64,000 nucleotides of DNA from Baylisascaris procyonis (taxonomy: Eukaryota > Nematoda > Chromadorea > Rhabditida > Ascarididae). Below, in pieces: positions 1 through 14,900 of the stretch (position 1 is the first letter of the stretch; each line of letters starts with the position of its first letter). The stretch lies in NCBI GenBank assembly GCA_037389465.1, contig JAZARR010000077.1, positions 1,302,001 to 1,366,000 of the forward strand. The letters are read 5' to 3'. Under the pieces are notes generated by a model. That model saw only the letters and a program-made list of their open reading frames with translations. It made no database searches and was not told the DNA's origin. A program made the position numbers and the translations under genes.

Positions 1-113
1 CATATATGAAAATCAAACGACTGCCTCTGCCCAGCATGTATTGTGAGGCTAAACTGAAGCAGAATCGATAGGACACTAAAGGGGTTGATGTGCTCATGTA
101 TTCATTCCAGCTT

Positions 114-298
114 CTAGACTTCTTTGAGGACGGAGTGGGCATAGCGATAGCCGTCGAAATTCGCGAGGTGATCGGCGGCAGCGCGGAGCTCACCGGACGA
201 GACTACGGTATTGTGCCGACGATCGAAGCCATCCTCATGGAGTCCCCACTTGTTTGTCACCTTATTGTATGAACGTAACAAATTGTTCGCCTTTACAT
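114..298 (-). CDS. Last exon of an unidentified gene (C-terminal 60 aa)
   Basis: On the minus strand an open frame runs from an AG acceptor (bases 299-300) to a TAG stop at 116-114. It is richer in G+C than its surroundings and has a natural composition (60 codons, mixed polar and hydrophobic, reading ...NKWGLHEDGFDRRHNTVVSS... in its middle and ending in VLKEV). The reading frame is closed by a stop only just upstream of the proposed acceptor. I do not recognise the family. Upstream exons should lie between 300 and 2900, but I could not identify any with confidence. The plus-strand frame over the same bases is also open, so the strand call is an inference from how protein-like the minus reading is. 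Confidence 0.4.
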
Positions 299-2923
299 CT
301 GTGTCACGCAGTTACTCGACTGCATCTCGACCGACGGTGCACATCCTCGACTAGACGGTCAACGGGGAGAAACATACACATGCATCCACAGTGAAAATGT
401 CTTCTTGTGCAATTCTTCGTAGTGCAAACATCCATGGTGAAAATGTTTCATGGTGTGGGCAGCAAGAAATACACTATGAGGCTTCGTGTCTGCAATATCA
501 AGGTCCCGAAGCGCAACTCTCTCGCAGCTTAGACGCCAACATGGAGGTTGCCAGGTGCGAGTTCCTGTCGGTGCAGGGAGTTCTAGCCGTAAGTTCTATG
601 GCTATAGCACCTCCTACACCCAGCGTTAGCTGACTACACAATGCTGCCTGCACTCGTAAATTCGCATTCACTGCATAGACTGACTGCAAGAAAAGTGATT
701 TTTAAGCAAAAAGATAGGGAAAATTTATATAAATTTATCAACAGTCGACTAACCCACGTATTATGCTTTAGGATTTTGGGGGACGAATTGATGTGCACCT
801 TCTGACAGTACCAGATCATATAACCGCAGTGAAAAGGTGCTCAATTCGTGGAGATAAACTGAGCTTTGAAATTCTATAAGATCGCGATAATTGTTGCATA
901 AAACTAATTATCGCATTATACGGAATAAAATATAGAAATGATTGCATTGAAGTAATAAGTGCAGAAATAAATAAAACGATAGAAATAAACATAGCCGTCC
1001 CCATAGAAAAAAGTGAGTACAAAAAAATTAAGGGATTGAACGATTGTAATGAGCTGCCTTGATAACTGTTCGTTGAACTTCGAATACGATTTCCACTTCA
1101 TAAAAATAAAGTAAATTTTGAAATTTACAAATTCTGTTTTTTAAATAAACAACACGATGAAATGAAATAATTTATATTCGATTCGACTATTATCTTCAAG
1201 AATTGTTGGAAAACGCATTCAATGATAATATGCACAATATGCACCACCACATAGAAATAAATTTCACGTTTAATACTTCAGTACGAAAGAATATACAAAT
1301 AGTTGTCACTATTCGGCGTATTGCCAATGTTTAAAAAGCTCAATTTTTGAGAAGTCAAGCGAAGAACAAAACTACAACGAATACAGTTCGCGGAATGACG
1401 ACATCACTGTAAATAAAGAGATATGAGGCAAAAAGATGAACCTCATCATTGATACAAAGAAAATAAATAGGGAATTATAAAACTTGATCCCACTAGACCG
1501 CACCATATAATAAAGCTTCACTCTGAATATCGCCCGTTTAAAAAATGAGTCTTGCATATACTACAAACAGCTAATAATATATGATAGCTTGCACTAGCAA
1601 GCTGCAGATTACAGTTCGGCTGGCAACTGACCCTTTTAATTCCGCTTATTTGAAGTTATCGAATGTATGTATGCAAGAAGTGCAAATTAGAATAAATTAA
1701 CGAAAGAAAATTAAAACTCGATCGGATAAAACATCTGGCATTGTGGGAAATGCAAAAAGAACATCCTTGTGTTATGGCCAATCTTGGTGTGATCACATCA
1801 TCGATTAAACGATCATTCATCCTTCTTATGACTACAACATCCAATCATCGTTTTGTCTATTGTTTGCCTCAGGCATGCGCGAATTATCAATCAAAATATT
1901 CAAGAAAACTTTCTGGTTGACCTACTCAGAAACTAAACTCAAAATTAATATTTTTCACGACTTTATCTTAAAAATTGAGCAGCTTCATATTCAACGTCTT
2001 TCCCATCATATTCCACCAACGATTACTTATTTGTTATTCTTTCAAATTAAAGGCATCATGCAAGGATGTACAGCACAATCTCAGCCACTGACTTATTTTG
2101 TCCACACCCGGCTCTCTCAACTTAAATACGTAGACGTAGTAGAGATGGGGTGGCGGAGGGGAAAGGAGGGACGACGAGAGGTGGAGGAAGAAAGGACATG
2201 TCCCTCTACCACTCCCCCAAATTTCGCACTTTTGAAAGTTCCATATAAAAATCCCTTTCCTCCTGCAAATTAAGAGAGGAATAAGAATGGAGTGCAATTT
2301 TGAGATAAAGCTTCAGTGCAATTTTGAGATAAAGCTTCTTAAAGTGATAGTTATGTGACGACAATTCCAAAAGAACTAACTTCCACCCACCTTTACCGGT
2401 AAATTGCTCCCATCCCCCTCCCCAATGAATTTTGCAATGAAGTTACACCTTTGCTTAGGTATGTTTACCTTGCAAGGGAAGCTGATTAACTAATTAACTA
2501 AACAAACAGATGAATAAACAGACAAATAAATAAATAAATAAATTTCACATGAATAAGATGAGAGGATAGGGAGATGCTTGCCATGAATATCACAATTTAC
2601 AGCAAATGGGGCACAAACGAGGCGTAAACAAACATTGGAAAAGACGACTGAAAACCCCAAAAATTGAGGGGAGATTATTCAAGGTAAAATTTCGGACGTC
2701 AAAGGTGTTTTTCTAATTGAATCAAATCTCATCTTTAGCGGATCACTGAGATAATACCATTTCCCAGCGATTTTATTATCAAAACTTCACTGAAAACTTT
2801 ACTTTTCTTTACTAAAATTTCACTTAAAAATTTTTTTACTGAAAACGTCTCTAATTAGTGAGTTGTGAATCTCGGTCAAAACAATGAGAAATGAAACCTT
2901 AGAAGGATGCCTCATATATGAAT
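299..2923. other. Gap between the left-edge exon and EFR3
   Basis: No gene could be assembled here. Bases 391-690 are open on both strands: a minus frame that reads like protein from about 689 to 500, and a plus-strand consensus donor GTAAGT at 589-594. Either could be an exon, but neither can be linked to anything. The rest is AT-rich with no coding signal. The 3' UTR of EFR3 must lie just below 2924. Confidence 0.5.
2291..2338. repeat. Two-copy 24-bp tandem repeat
   Basis: A 24-base unit beginning AGTGCAATTTTGAG is present twice in exact tandem (2291-2314 and 2315-2338). It lies about 0.6 kb beyond the EFR3 stop codon. Confidence 0.9.
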
Positions 2924-5900
2924 TCAATAGACAAATGATGCAGGCATCTTCAATTCGAAGATATTTTTTGGCTTCTCCCTCAATGTGTATTCGTTTAAGC
3001 GATTCGTATCGTTGCTACGCCGCATCAGTCGATGTAACGTCCGTGGCAAGTCTGTTTCCTCGTTCTCGTTATGGACATACTCTACCAGCTCGTCGAATGG
3101 TCGATTTCGGAACTTCTCCAGAATTTCATGTGTTCGCTCCTGCAAATCAACCATTTTCCTTGCGGTAATTGCAGTACAAAAGCAAGACAGCAATCATAAA
3201 AAAGTCCATTTAACAGACTCGATATTTTTAATGAACATATGCGAACGCATGTTTGCATTTGTAAATGATTCTTGCACATGTCATACAAGAATCGACCAGC
3301 TAATCAACGGCAACAGGTGAAAAGCAGGTAAAGTGTGCCATTACCTGCTCACGACGTTCCTCTTCGCCAGCGTCTACAGGTGCACTGATCATGAGTCTCA
3401 GCGCTTCCACTGTGAGCGGTAATGCCAACAGATTATCTCCTATAACAAATTTATTCTTTTCCATGCAACGAATACCTCTCGACTACATCAAAGATTTTAA
3501 TGAACAACATCTCCCAGTCTCCACAGCAGTTTTTACCTGAACTACACGAAGCCATTTTGAAGTTACTTTCAATCGACGAATTTCGGTGCAATTTTAATTG
3601 TTTGCACTGCAATGTAATTTCGTTTAGAAGATCTCCGTATGATGAAGTATCACAACAGCGATTACAAAGGTTTTCATTTCCTTTTGTGTTTCCCAATAAC
3701 TATGCAAAACGTGTTCGAACTATCACGCTGCTTCGAGATTAACAAATTGAGCTCGATATGCAGTCATCTCAACTTTTTAAAAGTGAATTTTTTTTTTCGG
3801 GAGACACTTCCAATAAATTTATTAACTAGATCAAAGGGAGAAAAACAATTAAAAGCCATGACTTTTGAAAGTATCAAAAAAAAACATCCCATTTTTGAGA
3901 AGCAGCCGGTGATTGTTGGTGATATATCCGTAACTGAGATGCACTTTTATCAACATTCCGATCTACTCTTTTACACTTATTCCACTCAATATAACCAATT
4001 TTCTGCGATGGAAACGATCATATTTTACCAAAGTCTTCCAGCCAACATTGATGACCAAGAAGTAGTACTTACGATCACGCGAAACGGCGAAGAAAGTATT
4101 CCGCCTGGATGCGAGCCTCGACTCCGGAGGACTCCAGTCGATGCTCATATCGATCGAAAGGGCACTCTCATCGAGCACACTTTGTGCCGCGCCGTTCACC
4201 ATTCCAGAGAAATTATCCGTTTTGTCGGTAGCTCCTCTCGATGAACCACCGTCGTTTTGAGAACCGTCACCGACGGCCAACAGGTTACACTTCGTCACAA
4301 ATGGGATCGCAAACCGCTGCACATCTTTACCGGATGCCTGCATATTAACGCATATCTTGTTGAAATTTCCATTATACATCTTAGGATTCTCGATAAAGCG
4401 CGCCAGATTGTGGTGCTCCCATTTAATGCCAGATCTTCCGCTTAATGTACGACGCAATGACTCAAAAAATTACAGCAGTACGGTCCTGAAGCAAAAAATA
4501 TACGTCGCAATGTTAAAAAGAACAATGCCATAAGCCTCTTCTCTTGAAAGATTTGCAAAACTGCCATCCAAGTATTTCCACTACAAGGTAGCTCGCCCAT
4601 TCCCTGCAGACAAGGTAATCGAAAACTAAGACACCCGCTAAGGACAAAAATATTGTAGCAAACAATCCCACATGTCACAATGAGATTTCGAAACTCTCGT
4701 GAAAAAGAAATATCCGACACATGATAACCTTTCTTCATGCAACAAGTACGAGGTAATTTCGGAAGCAACGTACGAGGATACGACAGATTATCAGAGTTCA
4801 CCTTCATATAACGATCGATTCTGGCGGCATTATGCAACAATGTAAATTGAATCTGCGTTGATCAAGATTCTCAGTGACCACTTCACCTACAAGGTAGCAA
4901 CATTTCCATACGAGGATTAAGCTTAGACTCAAACAACCAAACCAGAAGCTAATGGCCTCGGCAATCGCATTCTGCGGAAGATAAATTTAGAGACCTCTCT
5001 TCAGGGTTTTCTATCTCTTGAGACGATATGAAGGGGAATGAGAGGAAAAAATATATCTTCTAGACATGCAAATGGTTATACAGAAACCACTTACCTTCAA
5101 CATTTCAGCCACATCGTTTTTGTCGAAAAGTAGAGATGCGTCCTCTTCCAGACCGAGAGCGGCATGCTCTTCCTCATCGTTGCTCGCTGCACCATTATAA
5201 GCACCCATCGCATTGCCCTCTGCCATCAGGTTCAATGAGAGATGTCCCCGCATTGCACGCTCCTTGACCACCTGAAACGAACAACCAGCTGGACTGAAGG
5301 CAGAAAACTTAGCCGTGTAAGCAACGCTTCACGTTGCATTCAGCTAGAAGCAGAACAGAGCAAGTAATCCAAAAGAAACGAAAATCAACAAGAAATTCAA
5401 CAGGCATTCTCACCTTAAGGCCATTCATGCAACCACTGAAATAGCCTCGTAAAAAAACTGCCTAGTAAAGTGCAGTGCCAAATAAACAAAGAAGACTACC
5501 GCAACTTACATAACAACCTGCGTAATGCGGATTGGCGATTTTTGCCCAGATGACTGCACCGTAACCACATGGGAACGATGCGGACAAAACAAGCAAAAAA
5601 GACCGGTAAAAGTAGCAGAACAAGATCCAAGGAAGTACCTATGTGGGCAATAATTTGCCCGATCAGGATATTTCAACGGGAAGTTTAGGAAAGAAATTTA
5701 AGGATGGCTTTCTGTAAAGAGTCCCGATCGAATATCGATTTAGTCGGAGGGGAAAGAAGGCGCGAAGAGGGCTTCAAAGAGCTGATAAACTGCATTCTGC
5801 ATCCCTCCCTAACGACAGTGAAAGAAGAAAACGAGCCCAATAACAGCACAATAAGTGAGGAAAGTTGCAGCGATAAAAAAACTTCACATCTGCAGGTCTA

Positions 5901-8900
5901 AACGCTGTTCCAAGAGCAAACTTAGTTAAAACCTGCTGTCAAAAGACAATAAAAGACAAAGGCGGGCATTCTTGATGAAGAAATGTCAGAGAAAAAAAAA
6001 GAAATCCAAGATTTGTTCTCCTAAACAAGGAAAACAAGTTCGAAGAAGCGTGTCAACCAAAACAAGAGGGAGGATATTGCAGTGGGGGGGAAGTGTCGAA
6101 GCAAAACACTTTGAGAGACAAACCTTGGCAGATCTTTTTCTGGGAACGTTTTTGATGAAACTTTCGCGCATAAACTGCAACGTCTTCAAAACACTTTTAT
6201 TGTACCGCCTTGAATTATCGTGAACGTGAAGCAAAAAAAAAAGAACGAAATTTATTTGCGCTTCTTTTCTGATCATCTCGTGAATTATATAGATGTTCCA
6301 AACATTTTTCGAGTTTCCTAACAATACTCGTAGAGAGGGATGATATCCCACATTCAAAGTTTTCTCATTAGTGAGAAAATCGAAAAACTCAAAATGATGA
6401 CCAAAAGTTATTACATAAAATCATCTCATCCCGGAAAAAAATTTTCCGAGGAAATCCAAAACTGCGACAATTTTTGTGATGCACACAGATATGTCCTTAT
6501 TAAAGTGCCCTCTTAATATGAAAAACTCGCTAAAGAGCAAATATTCGCATAAATTCACAAACCTGCTGGACATGCTGACACAACGAAGGTATCGCCATGA
6601 GCTGACTGCTTAAATTGAGGTATCGAGCGACCATATTATGCACTGCTATGCGTTTCGACCCTTTGAATCCAGATGACGAATCGACCGCGATTGCTTGTAG
6701 AGCGAAAGAAAGTCGGAAAAGTTCGATAATTACCTGAAATTTATTTGTGATTTACCCGCCCTTCAGAATCGGTAGACAAAAGGGAAACTTCTTCAATATA
6801 TCTGAAACAGATGTCTTCGAGAAAGACTCTCAAACAGCCTAAAGTCCAACCCTCGACTCATAATTAGGTGAAGAAAGAGGTAGAATTATATGTCCCTCAA
6901 AAGTGGATCGCTCTACTTATGTAACTAAACGTAATCTAAAGAAGGCGGCTCGGATAACTGAAGCTTTTCGAGGGGACACCTCTACCCCAGCGATTAGTGA
7001 AAAAATTTCTCAATTTTTGAAAAAATTTTTTCTTGGACTCCAGTCGAAAAAGTACTCCGGTCTATGATTAACAGACCATCTGAAAGACTGAAAAAATGGA
7101 AGCCTCCTTTTTTTCAACTGATGAGAAACAGCTAAAGCATTTACATGGCCGCCAATACCGCTCGTAATGAAGAGGAAAAACAAAATGTGAAGCAAAGAAC
7201 TGAAGGATGAACCTCATCGATGCCAACTTCGACACACAACAAAGCCATCGTGCATAGAATAGCGTCTAGTTGCTCTGCCATATCACCCTCTCTTCTTTCA
7301 GGCACAAGACACACACTCCTGAAAGCAATTCCTTATATATGTGATAAAATGTGCATAAAACGGGATCCTACAAATATCCCCTCACAGCACGGACAACAAG
7401 ATATTAGCACTGACAATACCTACTGATTTCGCGATTTGATTTGATCAGACGGGACTTCTAAAAGAGAAAGCTAAAGGTGTGGAAGTTTTCACTGCGAAAG
7501 ATAATCAAATATTTAAATTTCTCCAAAGAACGACTCCCCTCTCTTACAGTGTGCTGGACGAAGGAAATATTAAATGGAATTTGATGCCCGCAAGCCGCAC
7601 AAAATAACAATTGAGCATAGCAAAATGTCAAGCAAATATTACACTTCGAAAGGTGAGCTTCTCTTATAGCTAAATGATACAAAAAGTGTTTGAATTGAAG
7701 TCTATAGAAAGCAGAAGAAAAGAATCGGACATACTTATAGAGCATGTTGGTGAATGCGACGACATGCTTCTGCATAAACATCTGGTCAGCACGAGAACAT
7801 TTCTCGACCGTTAGTTGCAGATCGGCCACGTCAGGAACGTATGGCACATGCTGCAGCAATGAAAGATTGTCGTGCCTGCAAAATCCATAAATTCAGTTCT
7901 AAAGGCTCTCTGCAAACCTAACAGAGATGAAGCTTCTACTCCAAGCGAAAAGGTATCACCGCTAGTTCTTCGCCTTTTAGACGCATATAGAGGAGACAAT
8001 GTCCCAACCTAAACCCATGCTCTACGCATTTTTCAACTGGTGCAGAAATTCAACAACAATCAAAAAAGATATATTACCTAAAACAAATATCCTTCTCAAA
8101 AGCATGAGATCCCTCCACATTTCAATAAGGCACCCTCTCTGTGCGTGACTTCAAATTACGGCAATAAGTGAAAGCCTCATACCTGTCTAAAAGAGTGTGA
8201 AATATGTGTTGTGTGTCGAGACGCACACAAGGATCCGCAACCAAAGCCAACTGCAGGAGAGTGCTTAGAAAAGAATCCGCGAAAATTGTTGCCAGATACG
8301 CTGTCTTGTATTTTGTCGCAACCTTTAAAAATAACAATACAACACTTTTTAGCGTCGTTCACCTTATCCATTGAAATAACAATCACTTTTTCCCATATTA
8401 TTCAAGGAGCACGAACGATTCGATGTACATCAGAGGAATTCTGAAAAACATAGTGAATCTACCCACGTCTTCAAGCAGATAGAAATACATCCTCTTAAAC
8501 ACAAAACAACGACCTCACATCAGAGCCTCAAACCTTGGCAATCCACAACTAATATACCTTTAGTAGTGTTTTGACCAGTACATGCTGCAAAAACGCATCA
8601 CCAGGCTTCAATGCGCGTCCATCCTCACCCAATTTCGGTATATTGCCCACTGTGAACATCATGATTTCCACCTGAAAAAGAGCACAAACGATGTTATTGC
8701 TGGGAATATAAATAAGAAAAAGCAACGCTGAAATGAACGAAGTTAAAAAAGAATTACCAAGTGAAATCTATTCCACCCAAGAACAACATTTTATGAGTGT
8801 TATTCCTTTCATTTACAACAAACAGTTTAGACATAACGGAATGATAGATCCACTGCAGCCTAGGAAACACTGCGAGTAAAGTTTTCGCTTATGAACGAAT

Positions 8901-11900
8901 AATTCCTCAGTGATCGCACATGATTCAATCACACACTGAAATTCGCATAATTGCAAAAAGCGCAACGAAATCCGTTCAGAGGTTCAGCAAACCTAGGTTT
9001 GGTTACAGCTCAGTCCAACCTTAGAATACGCTCACTAAATCTCATCATAGTACCTTCTAGAATGGGAAAACAATCGGCATTATATTTCCAAAATGAAATG
9101 CAACTCCACCTACCTATACAAAATAGGCAACTATAAACTTATAAGTTTGAAGAGAAGGGTCTAAAGTCGAGGACTGTGAAAGACATAAAAGAACCAAGCA
9201 ATGCTTCAATTTCAAAAGGCCTCTTCAAATTCAGGGTAACTGGAAGTCAACCGCAACGTAGACTATGAACAGACTTTAGACGGGTGACATACCTTTTAAG
9301 AAGTCATTTATCAACAGCATCACCTTACAGACTCATCTATCAAGCAAAAAAAAAAAAAAAAAAAACGAGTAAAGAAAGGATTAAGAAAAGTGACCTTTTG
9401 GTAATCGGGAAGGGCATTTGCATAATCGCCCATTGCGTTGATGAGCGTTTCTTGATAGATTTTTTCCTGCTCGACTGATGGACAATCTTTTGATTGTTGA
9501 AATTCCACCGACTGACGTAGATGTTTCAACAGCGAGTTGAATATGCCTCAAATTCAGCGAATTACTACCACATAGGGATAAGAAAAGCACAACTCGTGCC
9601 ATGTAACTGTTACAGATGTGAACTGTGGCAACGAAACACTGTGGAATCACATGAAGAAGGAACAACGAAACTCTGTGAAAACTAACAAAAAAAAAAAAAC
9701 TGGTATTCCGATATCAACCCTAAGCACAATGTGTCACAATTGCTGTGCCACTTGAAGTGTGCCGCAAATGGTGATCATCACCGTTGTAGCCGCATAGTTG
9801 TGATAGATTCTTCAAATCGCATTCCAGAATGCGGTTGCAAGTTGACGTGATCGGTGCAAAAGTATTATGCTCTAAGCCTCACCTTCGCAAGCTGTTTACC
9901 CTATCATAACCGAAGTTTGTCCCATTTCTCTACCACATGTTTTGTTGAGCGTTTTTCTTTCTCCTATTAATATAAAATTCGGTGACAGCCAAAAAAGGCA
10001 ACAAATACAAGAAAATGGAGAGACGACGTACCAAGAAGAGAAGGACCGATACTTGTGCCAGCGATCGAAACAATACTCGACAGAACAGTCGCTATACCAA
10101 TACGTACCGATGCATTCGAGCTAGACATATTCTCTAGATGGTTTATCAATGCCTGAAAGCCCTCATGTTCTTTTTAATAGAAAATAAGATCTCTTGTTTC
10201 AGATAGTTTTGCATATTCCTGTTAATCTAAAGAAAACAGAGGAAAAAAGGATAACACAAACAGCACGCTAGGACGTAAAGGAATCAAAGTGAGTCAAGGT
10301 GCTGATGAGACCTTCCTACACTGAACAACAAATAATATGAATAATTCTTTCCTCAGAAAATTTCACGGAAATTCTCTTCACATTACGACTAAATTGGCGA
10401 TTTTTCTTCTTCTTGTTTTCTTATTGCAAACAAATGTCCGAATCTCTACAATCCACTATCTCTATTCCTATTTGCTCAAGATAATGCCGCACATATATCG
10501 TGCACTAAACATTTGCACATCCTATTCTTTTAATGACGGTAAGTACAAACCAAACTATCGTTCTTCGAACTTCCCCGCTCTGATGTTCGTTCAGATATAT
10601 AGAGAAAGCGGCATTCAACGCTTCATTAGCATCACTTAACACACTACGCATCCAAATTATTACAAATACAGCAAATAGAAATGTGTGCCAGTTAACACAA
10701 TATGCGAATTCGCGTCTCTTTCATTTCATCAATCAGCTTCCCTAATTTTCAACAAAAAAATTAAATAGAAGGAAAAAATGCATTCAATTTTTAACGCGAT
10801 TGACTCCATGCACAAATGACAAACAAAAAATCCGTTTTTTCAGCTTGATCTCTTCTAAAATAGGATACGATTGGTTGCAAAACGCATTAAAATTTTTTGG
10901 CATATTTAAGGCTGCGTAGGCACACGATGGGGTTGAAAGTTCTTATAGGTGGACAAGACTATATCTGTCAAATCTCGTAATTCCATTCAAAAATGGTGCA
11001 TAAAGAGATAGACAAACACACGCAGGTACTAACTTGCCAAAATGCACTTTGAGAGCACAAATTCGCAAAAGTGCACTGAAACATCTCAATAACCATTCGA
11101 TTTTCCTAAGCAAGAAGCATGAATTCACAAAGTCAGAGTTCTGCTCACTCTATTACCTAACTCTTTACACGACCATATTTGCCTGTCATTCAACAAATCA
11201 ATTATAATCTCCTGACTTAAATAAAAGTAAAGTGAAATGAAACCAATAAACTAAAACAAAGACATAATTATAGTCCTCTGGTTACCAGTACGATGCCTGC
11301 TGGATAGTACCACATCTAGTGGCCACTTCAACCAGCCATCGAGCAAGACCTTTTACTGGCATCATTTTCCATTCCTAACGAGGTTCATTCCGCACCACTG
11401 CCACTGCTTGGAGCTGCTGGATTGCTCTTGCGGGCTATCATGCAAACAACGACAGTCTACTACCGCATCAGCAACATTGTTACCTTCTGGTGCACTTCTT
11501 GGTATAATGACCTACGTTAATGGCAACTGGAACTGTTCCGGTTATTTGTGCAACTGTCAACAGCCAACAGAAGTGCTGCATAATAGCTAAACGTGCATTC
11601 AAAAGAAAAAACCAAGCTAGCGATACCTGGATGACGAAATATGGATCTTTAATGCTGTACATTATTGCACGGAACGTCGTGACCGCGAATGTTGCCGGTG
11701 GCTCCCATTTCTTATGCAAATCGCAATGCTTCAACACTGGCTCCAGGACCGAGATAAGTCCAAACGGCGCTTTTGCCATCAACTCTCTAAAATCGATGTC
11801 ACGGATGCACTATCCTAACATTTAACCACCACAAACCGTACTTGCTTCTATATAGTGCGCATCCATCACAAGACGGATAGCGCAATAACGACTGCCAGGA

Positions 11901-14900
11901 ACACAGGCTCCTCTACAACAACGCGCAATGATTTTATCAGTGCTCATATTCAATCGCGCAATCAATTGACGCAATAGATGAAAGGCCTTAACGTTATTTA
12001 AGTGAGATTTCATAAGTGGTTTGTACATTAAACTACGTCTCATGCTCCATGAAACATATACATTTCACCATCACCTATTCCTCAGAAACATAAGCAGCAG
12101 GTCTGAGTGCCAATACAAGTCATTAAGCACCTCTACAAGCCGATACGACAGTTCTAGGCTACTTTATGTATTTTATTTTCCCTAAATGGAATGATAAGAC
12201 GGTAAGAAAAGGGCACACTGGCGGCAAATAGTGTGAGCAATAACCGTGGAACCGTTTACAGCTGAGGAAGAAAGATTACATCACCCACCCTCTAGTGCAA
12301 CCTTTAATATCGTATTTCCTTGATATTAGTTACATCACCCACCTTCTAATGCAATCCCTAATATCGTATTTCTCTGATATTAGTCCCCCAACCTGCCTCC
12401 CTCCCCAATGGATAAAACGCCATCCCCAAAAGAAGTCCTTTTGGGCAACCGCAAAACCCTTTCGAAGACTGCACGCGTGAGGCATCAAATTCCTCTGATT
12501 TTAGGCTCCCAATATGCACACAAGCAATTTTCAGATATTCACGTTAATTGAAAATGATGCAAGAAAAAAACTATGAAAAATTAAGCATGATTGCATAGAA
12601 GTTCTTCTAGCGTTAGCAAGAACAGAACATCGGGGTTTCTACTCAAGCAAATACGAAACAATGTAACAATAGCGAACGAGAAATAAGCCTCACAAGATGC
12701 AAGGAAAAATAATATTATGCAATATTATGCACAAATATCACTTCAAAGCAACTGAATTAGCACGTTCTCCAACTCGACTGTCAAATTCACTAAGGTAAAG
12801 AGGACTAACTTTATTACATCGAATAAAATTCAAAGAAAGGAGGCAGCAGTCGATTCACTACAACAGCGCATTAACTTATAAGTGAAGCAAGAAAGTTCAC
12901 AGCTGCTGCGATCCTACTGGGCAAAAATCTGTTTTATAACGCGAAAAACGGATTTAAAAAATGAAACAAACCTTAAAAACTGGTCGGACAATGTTTTTGG
13001 ACTATCCGCAACGCCATCGACTGCATACGGTTGGTCCAGAAATGGCGCATTCACCACCGTTTCTGCTGTATCCTCGCTTTCGAGCGAGTCTAGAAAATCG
13101 GCGTTCGCTAAAGATGGAGGTCAAGTAGAAAATCAAAGAAGCTATCATCTTAATCCATCCTCAGCCAAATCCTCTAAAGCTACCGAAGAAATGCACTTTG
13201 AGCTCGAGCCTCTTCCACTCCTCACATCTATGGCAAGGCCTTGTCTATCGCTATAATGTATGCAGTACTGATTTAGGCTGACAATCTTGAAAGATTCTTC
13301 ACAGTTTTTCAGCAAATTGCTCATGCCGAAGCTAGCAGCAATTAATAGCAAATTGAGTTCGAGAGGTTTAGGGAGTTCTAACAATTTCTGGACAATGCCT
13401 GTGTCGATAGGACCATCGGGCAAGTCATGCGTAATAGTAAAGCCAATCAAATAATGCGAAAAACCGGAAATACCATCATCTTGAAGGTTGAAGAGAATAG
13501 ACGGGACGATTTTGTCCATATGTTGCTTCTCCCAAATACTCGCCTGAAGCGGATCGGTGGCCGATTTCCACAGCACACCTTCAATGAAACAACGATAGAT
13601 CATTAGATAATCACTGTTCAAAAAACCAAATAAATCAATTGTAAAAGTAATAACAATGTCATCATTTAAAACATTCAAAGATGAGAACTAAATATGAGCA
13701 AATTCGATAAATAACCCAAAGATAAAACAAGTGGAAAAATGGGATAGACAAAACAGGGCGGTGTTCGTTTTTCTATGCCGCCCAGCTAAGCCGTTCGGTT
13801 TCATAACTTTCCAAAAAAAAAAAAAAAAAAAAAGATACAATTATGTCTTAACTGATCCGACTACCCGTTGACATCTTCAAAAAAGGTTCACTAATAAGTA
13901 TTCATATTTCGCTCTTAAATCTTGACATTTCGTTCAGAATTCAACGAATCAATGTCGAATTAGGTATAGAAGGCCGGCCTGTGGTGCATACTACACCTAT
14001 CACAACTTCCTAACTCCAGTATCAACGGTTTTGGAGTTGAAACTTGTGGATAGACAGACACACAGACATGATGTCGCTATAATGCACTTTTTCAAGGGAA
14101 ATTTTTGAGAGTGAATCAACACTTCTGAATTAAAGACACTCCAGCAGAATCAGCAAAAAACAAAGTTTAGCAAATCTAATCCCGTAACGGTTTGAGAAAC
14201 TGAGTGCACAGAATGCATGAACGTCTGGTAAGGCCTTATTATGAAACGATATTTCGTATTCAAGAAAAGCTAGCCCTGTAACTGGACTAGATCAATGAAA
14301 AAAGAACAATCGTAAGATGTAACCTCTGAGACCTCGCAAGCCAGCATATCGAATTGCTTTTGCATCCTCTCCTTGATTTGAGTGGCACATTGCCGCGAAT
14401 TTCGATATGAAGAAGTCGTATTGTCGATGATAAGCTGGTGTATTCTCTTCGATGTTTGCGAAATTGACAAAAGAATCAGTCGCCAATTTCTGCAACTTTA
14501 TTTATCACTACATAAGAAAGTTTTTTTTTGGATGGGGGGGGGGGGGGGAAGGGGGGGAATATTTCATACGATGGCTTTGATACCTGTAGAATCAAATGAG
14601 ATATTCACAACAAAGAAATCGCTTTAAGTGGACAACATAACTCGATTAGTATAAACGATTGTAACAGGTGTTATATCATTCTTCTCGCCCACGCATTCTC
14701 AATTGACCTGAGTTTTTCCACACATCACTGATACATCCTACCGTTTACTGAAACAAAGTTTTAGCTTCCTCGGTTTCTAAAGGTAAATTAAGAATTTCCT
14801 GTCTTCCGTTCATTTGTTCAGTGAAACGATTAAGACAAAAAGCAAGAACAAAAATTCTACTGAGAGCGATCTACAGGCGAGTTCTAAAATATTACCTCCA

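Noticed and set aside
3639..4244. Long plus-strand ORF of about 200 codons
   Set aside because: It is the shadow of EFR3 exon 16 (4337-4073) plus chance open sequence; it has no initiation or splice context and no recognisable domain.
13145..13257. Minus-strand ORF (GLAIDVRSGRGSSSKC...) between EFR3 exons 5 and 6
   Set aside because: It ends in a stop and EFR3 joins 13474 to 13107 in phase without it; there is no family similarity.
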